From Austwickia chelonae (GTDB taxonomy: Bacteria; Actinomycetota; Actinomycetes; Actinomycetales; Dermatophilaceae), in the NCBI RefSeq assembly GCF_003391095.1, contig NZ_CP031447.1, forward strand, positions 3,286,001-3,350,000: DNA of 64,000 nucleotides. The letters run 5' to 3'. The notes below the pieces were generated by a model. That model had not been told where the DNA came from. It made no database searches and saw only the letters and a program-made list of their open reading frames with translations. Both the position numbers and the translations under genes were made by a program. Shown one piece after another: positions 60,336-64,000 of this stretch (positions within the stretch are counted from its first letter, which is position 1; each line of letters opens with the position of its first letter).

Positions 60336-61414
60336 GTGCGACGACATCGGTGATCGTCCCGGACGACGACCTGGATCACGACCGTCGGAGAAGACACACC
60401 AGGTTGTGGGTCGGCGGGCTGTGGCTCGCCCTGTTCCTCACCCTGCCGACGGCGATCGGCCTCGGGCCGGTCTCCATCCCGGTGGACACCGTGGCCGGGA
60501 TCCTGGGGCACCATCTCTTCGGCACCCCTGTGGAGGTGACGTGGACGAGGACCGAGGACTCCATCGTCTGGCTGCTGCGCGCACCACGGGTCCTCCTGGG
60601 TGCAGCGGTCGGTGCGGGCCTGGCCATCGCCGGTGTGGCTCTCCAGGCACTCACCCGCAATATCCTCGCCGAGCCCTACCTCCTCGGAGTGACCTCGGGG
60701 GCGTCCACCCTGGCAGCGGCCTCGATCCTGTTCGGTGTCGGGACGGGGATCGGCTCGGGTTCGCTGGCGGGCAGCGCCTTCATGGGTGCCTTCGCCGCCG
60801 GGGTCGCGGTCTTCCTCCTCGCCCATGTCGGCGGGCAGATGACCTCGACCCGGCTCATCCTGGCCGGTGTCTCCGTCGGTTATGTCCTGCAGGCCCTCAC
60901 CTCGTTCCTGATCTTCGCTTCCGACGACCCCGACGCGGGCCGTTCCGTGCTCTTCTGGACCCTGGGTTCACTGACCTTGGCCACCGGGCAGTCCGCGCTG
61001 ATCACCGGGACGGTGGTGTTCGTGACCCTGGCCGTCCTCGTCGTCAAGGCCCGGCCGTTGGACGCGCTGGCGATCGGAGACAACACTGCCCAGACGTTGG
61101 GGATCTCTCCGCTCCGGTTGCGGGCCACGGTCATGTCGGTGGTCGCGCTCTGTGTCGGGGCTCTGGTCTCGGCGTCGGGTGGGATCGGCTTCGTCGGCCT
61201 GATCATCCCGCACGTCGCACGGTTGTGCGTCGGCACCGCCCATCGCCGGTTGCTCCCGGTCTCCGCTCTGCTCGGCGCGATCTTCCTGGTGTGGGCGGAC
61301 GTCCTCGCCCGGGTCGTCCTCCCTGCTCAGGAACTCCCCCTGGGCATCGTGACGGCCCTGACCGGTGCCCCGTTGCTCTTCCTCCTCGTCCGCCAGCTCA
61401 ACACCCACCAGTGA
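60332..61414 (+). CDS. FecCD-type permease of the metal-uptake operon
   Basis: A 360-residue BtuC-family membrane protein with LRAPRVLLGAAVGAGLAIAG, NILAEPYLLGVTSGASTLAA, LDALAIGDNTAQTLG and FVGLIIPHVARL motifs. Only one permease gene is present, so it probably forms a homodimer. ATGA overlap with the MFS gene; 28-bp gap to the ATPase. Confidence 0.92.
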   Translation: MSATTSVIVPDDDLDHDRRRRHTRLWVGGLWLALFLTLPTAIGLGPVSIPVDTVAGILGHHLFGTPVEVTWTRTEDSIVWLLRAPRVLLGAAVGAGLAIAGVALQALTRNILAEPYLLGVTSGASTLAAASILFGVGTGIGSGSLAGSAFMGAFAAGVAVFLLAHVGGQMTSTRLILAGVSVGYVLQALTSFLIFASDDPDAGRSVLFWTLGSLTLATGQSALITGTVVFVTLAVLVVKARPLDALAIGDNTAQTLGISPLRLRATVMSVVALCVGALVSASGGIGFVGLIIPHVARLCVGTAHRRLLPVSALLGAIFLVWADVLARVVLPAQELPLGIVTALTGAPLLFLLVRQLNTHQ

Positions 61415-61442
61415 TGAGTCACCCCGCAAGGAGCTCCCCACC

Positions 61443-62216
61443 ATGATCGCGGCGAACGATGTCTCCGTCGGCTACGACGACACCCTCGTCCTCAAGAACG
61501 TCGGGCTACGGGCGGGACCCGGCGAGGTCGTCGGCCTGATCGGCCCGAACGGTAGCGGCAAGAGCACCTTCCTGCGCACCTTGTACGCCGCGCTACGTCC
61601 CCGCGCCGGCCTGATCACCATCGACGAGCAACCGATCACCGCGCTGCGCAGTCACGATCTGGCGCGGCGGGTCGCCGTGGTCGCCCAGGAGACCCCGTCC
61701 GATCTGCCGATCACGGTCGCGGACATGGTGCTGCTCGGCCGGGCGCCGCATCGCCAGGCCTTGGCCGCGTTCACCAGGGAGGACCATCAGGCCGTGGCGG
61801 CGGCGTTGACCCGCGTCGGCGTACGGGCGCTGGCCGATCGCCGGTTCGCGACCTTGTCCGGTGGGGAGAAACAGCGGGTGTTGGTGGCCCGGTCGCTGGC
61901 GCAGCAGGCCGATCATCTTCTCCTCGACGAGCCGACCAATCATCTCGACATCCGCTATCAGCACGAGCTGTTGCGCATGGTCGGGCAGCTCGAGGTCACT
62001 ACGGTCGTCGTCCTGCACGACCTCAATCTGGCGGCCAGGTACTGCACGAAACTCGTCCTGCTCGAACGCGGTCAGGTGGCAGCCGCGGGGACCCCGGAGG
62101 AGGTCCTCACCCCGGAGACGCTACGCCGGGTCTACGGCATCCAGGTGGAACGGGTGATGGTGAAGGACTCCCTGCAGTTGGTCTTCAGCCCGTTGGACGA
62201 GCACGACGCGGCGTGA
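61443..62216 (+). CDS. ABC transporter ATP-binding protein of the metal-uptake operon
   Basis: A 257-residue FepC-class ATPase with Walker [11 protein letters not shown]-loop VAQETP, signature [12 protein letters not shown], Walker B LLLDEPTN and H-loop [17 protein letters not shown] precedes the start by ten bases. It energises uptake with the permease before it. Confidence 0.93.
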   Translation: MIAANDVSVGYDDTLVLKNVGLRAGPGEVVGLIGPNGSGKSTFLRTLYAALRPRAGLITIDEQPITALRSHDLARRVAVVAQETPSDLPITVADMVLLGRAPHRQALAAFTREDHQAVAAALTRVGVRALADRRFATLSGGEKQRVLVARSLAQQADHLLLDEPTNHLDIRYQHELLRMVGQLEVTTVVVLHDLNLAARYCTKLVLLERGQVAAAGTPEEVLTPETLRRVYGIQVERVMVKDSLQLVFSPLDEHDAA

Positions 62217-62257
62217 CCGGAGAAAATGGCGAGGAACCCCGACCTGAGGAAGATCCC

Positions 62258-62794
62258 ATGAACAGCCCGGCCCGGATCGACGCCGTCCACGGCGACATCA
62301 CCACCGAGCAGGTCGATGCCATCGTGAATGCCGCCAATTCTTCCTTGATGGGCGGCGGCGGGGTCGACGGCGCCGTCCACCGCGCTGCGGGCGTCGAGCT
62401 CCTCAATGCCTGTAGAGAACTACGGTCCGGCGAGCTTCCTCGAGGGCTGCCGGTCGGTCAGGCTGTCGCCACTACTGCCGGACGGTTGCCCGCCGCGTGG
62501 GCGATCCATACGGTCGGCCCTAACCGATATGCCGGGCAGGATGATCCGGAGCTGCTTGCGGCGGCTTTCCGCAATAGCCTCGACGTCGCTGTCAGCGTCG
62601 GAGCACGCAGCGTCGCTTTCCCGGCGATCGGCGGAGGCGTCTACGGCTGGGATATGGCCGACGTCGCCCGGATCGCAGTCGCTACGACAGGCGCGCATCC
62701 GGCGGCCACCGATGGACGTCTCGACCTGATCCGGTTCGTGCTGTTCAGCGTTGAGGCCCACCGAATCTTCACCGAGCTGATCGATCACCACTGA
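62258..62794 (+). CDS. Macrodomain protein (ADP-ribose/O-acetyl-ADP-ribose hydrolase type)
   Basis: A 178-residue macrodomain. The binding motifs [31 protein letters not shown] and [14 protein letters not shown] follow the MacroD/YmdB type, which removes ADP-ribose or deacetylates O-acetyl-ADP-ribose. The ATG at 62258 has GAGGAAG upstream; a GTG at 62213 overlapping the ATPase stop would add 15 unlikely residues. Its place as the last gene of a metal-uptake operon is odd; a link of ADP-ribosylation to metal stress is speculative. Confidence 0.9.
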   Translation: MNSPARIDAVHGDITTEQVDAIVNAANSSLMGGGGVDGAVHRAAGVELLNACRELRSGELPRGLPVGQAVATTAGRLPAAWAIHTVGPNRYAGQDDPELLAAAFRNSLDVAVSVGARSVAFPAIGGGVYGWDMADVARIAVATTGAHPAATDGRLDLIRFVLFSVEAHRIFTELIDHH

Positions 62795-62872
62795 GTACGG
62801 CCAGGCCCCGCCCCCACCGGTCGATGCAGCCGATGCCGTCACGGTCGGAAAGCTCGTGTCGCTACCCTTCTG

Positions 62873-62900
62873 CCGCTGAAAGATCTCTTATTCTCAGCGG
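62873..62900. terminator. Weak hairpin after the macrodomain gene
   Basis: CCGCTGA (62873-62879) pairs with TCAGCGG (62894-62900) around a 14-base loop. It lies in the 206-bp gap before the bacteriocin gene and may end the metal-operon transcript. I see no other element in the gap apart from the duplication below. Confidence 0.4.
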
Positions 62901-62960
62901 CGGGATGCCCATCTATCACGGTGAGCTGTTTCACCGGCAGGCCGTCCCTCCACCATGGAT

Positions 62961-63010
62961 ATCAGGAGCTCCGCATGTCACTCAGCATCAGGAGCTCCGC
63001 ATGTCACTCA
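62961..63010. repeat. 26-bp tandem duplication covering RBS and start codon
   Basis: A unit starting ATCAGGAGCTCCGCATGTCA occurs at 62961-62986 and again at 62987-63010 (24 bases identical). Each copy carries AGGAG and ATG. As 26 is not a multiple of 3, the first ATG (62975) opens a different, short frame that ends after 15 codons inside the bacteriocin gene. Confidence 0.9.
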
Positions 63011-63288
63011 AAAAAATTCTGATCTGCACAGTCTCAGCAGCTGTCATCGCAAGTGGCTCAACTGCAGCTTTTGCCTACGCGGAAGTAGACGGCGGAAAAT
63101 GGGACTTCGGTCATGGTCCATTCGACACCTATTCCAACTACTGGCATCCCACAAAAAATCATGGAAGCTCCGTGACTCGGAATGGGCAAAAATTTGACTC
63201 AGGGTGCGCATCGCCCAACGAGTGGTCAAGAGCAAGCGTCAATGCAAAATGGACCGACAGCGTTGCGCAGTACTATCGATTCTGCTGA
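63001..63288 (+). CDS. Lactococcin 972-family bacteriocin precursor
   Basis: A 95-residue precursor. The signal peptide (KKILICTVSAAVIASGSTAA) is cut near AFA about residue 25. The mature part has the family features: VDGGKWDFGHGP, TYSNYWHP, a Lys/His-rich patch and an aromatic C-terminal end. Lactococcin 972 blocks septum formation by binding lipid II; that is known for the family, not this protein. Two mature cysteines (Cys69 and the final Cys95), not found in lactococcin 972 itself, could form a disulfide. AGGAG precedes the ATG at 63001. AT-richer codons suggest transfer. Confidence 0.85.
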   Translation: MSLKKILICTVSAAVIASGSTAAFAYAEVDGGKWDFGHGPFDTYSNYWHPTKNHGSSVTRNGQKFDSGCASPNEWSRASVNAKWTDSVAQYYRFC

Positions 63289-63312
63289 GAGAAACAGCAT
63301 TTAGAATCCACA

Positions 63313-63357
63313 GGCTCTTGGCGGATCGCAATTTTCTCCAATGATCCGCCAAGAGCC
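63313..63357. terminator. Hairpin between the bacteriocin and membrane-protein genes
   Basis: GGCTCTTGGCGGATC (63313-63327) pairs perfectly with 63343-63357 around a 15-base AU-rich loop. It could be an attenuator that gives more bacteriocin than transporter message. Confidence 0.8.
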
Positions 63358-63377
63358 ATAGGCAGCGAAAGCAGACC

Positions 63378-64000
63378 ATGCGATTAAATCGAACCTTGAC
63401 AACGGCACACGTACTGCTTATTTTTTTCTCCTTTCTGTTCGCATTCCACTGCTTCAAAATCTTCGATGAACAATCGGTTGTCGGCCCCACAGGACGACTC
63501 ACCGCTCTCACGGAGGAAAACCACGTAGATCCGCGAGTCTTTTTTTCGGAGCTCGAAAAATTTGCTCTTGAAAAGAGCATCGATATCGCCGTCGTCGAAC
63601 CTGATCCCGCTTCGCCGCTCAGTGGAGAAAATATTCATCCGATACGGGGCGAAAAGGCGCCGGGCTCCACTCTGTCCATGTGGGAAAAACATGGATATCC
63701 CCATTTCAGCCGAGACACGGAGAGGGCCGTCCTACCTCCTGGAAATCTAGCCAACAGGGACCCCCGCATCTCATATTTCATCTTCGGCGATGAGGGCAAG
63801 GTCCAGTCTGTACAGAACTTCTTCAGCGCGAAGGGTTTCACCTGGCATTACGAAAAGGTCTTCTCCTGGGAGAAAGCCTTCAGTTTCTTCCTGACAGGCC
63901 ACCGTCTGATCTGCGCGTCTCTTACCGTCCTCCTGGTCTGCCTGCTGTCTTTGAGTGGAGTTCTTTACGACGCCAAGAGGTACGCCATCCTCTCGCTTCA
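63378..64000 (+). CDS. Bacteriocin-associated integral membrane protein (DUF1430-like), 5' part
   Basis: The open frame runs from ATG at 63378 off the right edge without a stop (207 codons seen). It has an N-terminal helix (TTAHVLLIFFSFLFAFHCF), about 150 exported residues including PRISYFIFGDEGKVQSV and WHYEKVFSWEKAFSFFLTGH, then a second helix (LTVLLVCLLSLSGVLYDA). This matches the membrane protein that follows lactococcin-972 genes, normally with an ABC ATPase next; it is thought to serve export or immunity. There is no strong RBS. AT-rich codons fit the bacteriocin gene. Confidence 0.75.
   Translation, partial: MRLNRTLTTAHVLLIFFSFLFAFHCFKIFDEQSVVGPTGRLTALTEENHVDPRVFFSELEKFALEKSIDIAVVEPDPASPLSGENIHPIRGEKAPGSTLSMWEKHGYPHFSRDTERAVLPPGNLANRDPRISYFIFGDEGKVQSVQNFFSAKGFTWHYEKVFSWEKAFSFFLTGHRLICASLTVLLVCLLSLSGVLYDAKRYAILSL

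Overview
The window is high-GC DNA with short intergenic gaps, many ATGA stop/start overlaps, GGAGG-type ribosome binding sites and frequent GTG starts. Together with mycobacterial-type gene pairs (a DesA3-like desaturase with its reductase, a CsoR-CopZ-CopA operon, DtxR-like iron boxes, LCP and PucR proteins), this points to an actinomycete (Actinomycetota). A Micrococcales-like genome is plausible, but the sequence alone cannot name the genus. No tRNA, rRNA, CRISPR array, transposase or integrase was found. AT-richer islands lie at about 28380-28560, 30660-30860, 55580-55930 and 62990-64000.

Layout. 1-6100: a minus-strand run with a thiolase fragment, prephenate dehydratase of an alphaproteobacterial sequence type, an LCP cell-wall ligase, serA and a secreted trypsin-like protease. 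6136-12630: a YciO-type protein, an XRE regulator, the copper operon csoR-copZ-copA behind a textbook CsoR palindrome, and an aminodeoxychorismate-lyase/hydrolase pair. 12795-15770: a NarL-type two-component system followed by a bacterial eRF1-like (baeRF) protein. 16071-21130: desaturase plus ferredoxin reductase, a divergent PucR regulator, and two related anchored helical proteins. 21412-23837: a sulfide-oxidation operon (sulfide:quinone oxidoreductase, DsrC/TusE-like, DsrE-like) behind a CsoR/CstR-type palindrome, with no regulator gene beside it. 23947-26293: a Tat-exported esterase and citrate synthase.

26402-30633 holds two adjacent exported proteins of the animal-type protein-arginine deiminase family. 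One keeps the catalytic residues; the other has lost the Cys and one Asp. 30901-36116: L-lactate dehydrogenase and an iron-siderophore ABC importer whose divergent promoter carries a DtxR/IdeR box. 36291-39937: an ECF sigma factor operon with an ABC-2 exporter whose second permease is frameshifted. 40069-50657: a myo-inositol catabolic locus (iolA, iolB, iolC, iolD, a transaldolase, a GntR regulator and an Asp-nucleophile hydrolase), with a shared TGTCAATA motif in four of its gaps.

50851-56854: secreted or membrane proteins, including a GHL10-type glycoside hydrolase, a GH26-like hydrolase and a secreted protein with a Ser/Thr-rich beta region reminiscent of pore-forming toxins. 56951-62794: a DMT transporter divergent from a metal-regulated operon (binding protein, MFS carrier, FecCD permease, ATPase, macrodomain) with DtxR-like and Fur-like boxes in the shared promoter. 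63001-64000: a lactococcin-972-family bacteriocin followed by the start of its membrane partner, which runs off the window. The bacteriocin RBS and start codon lie in a 26-bp tandem duplication.
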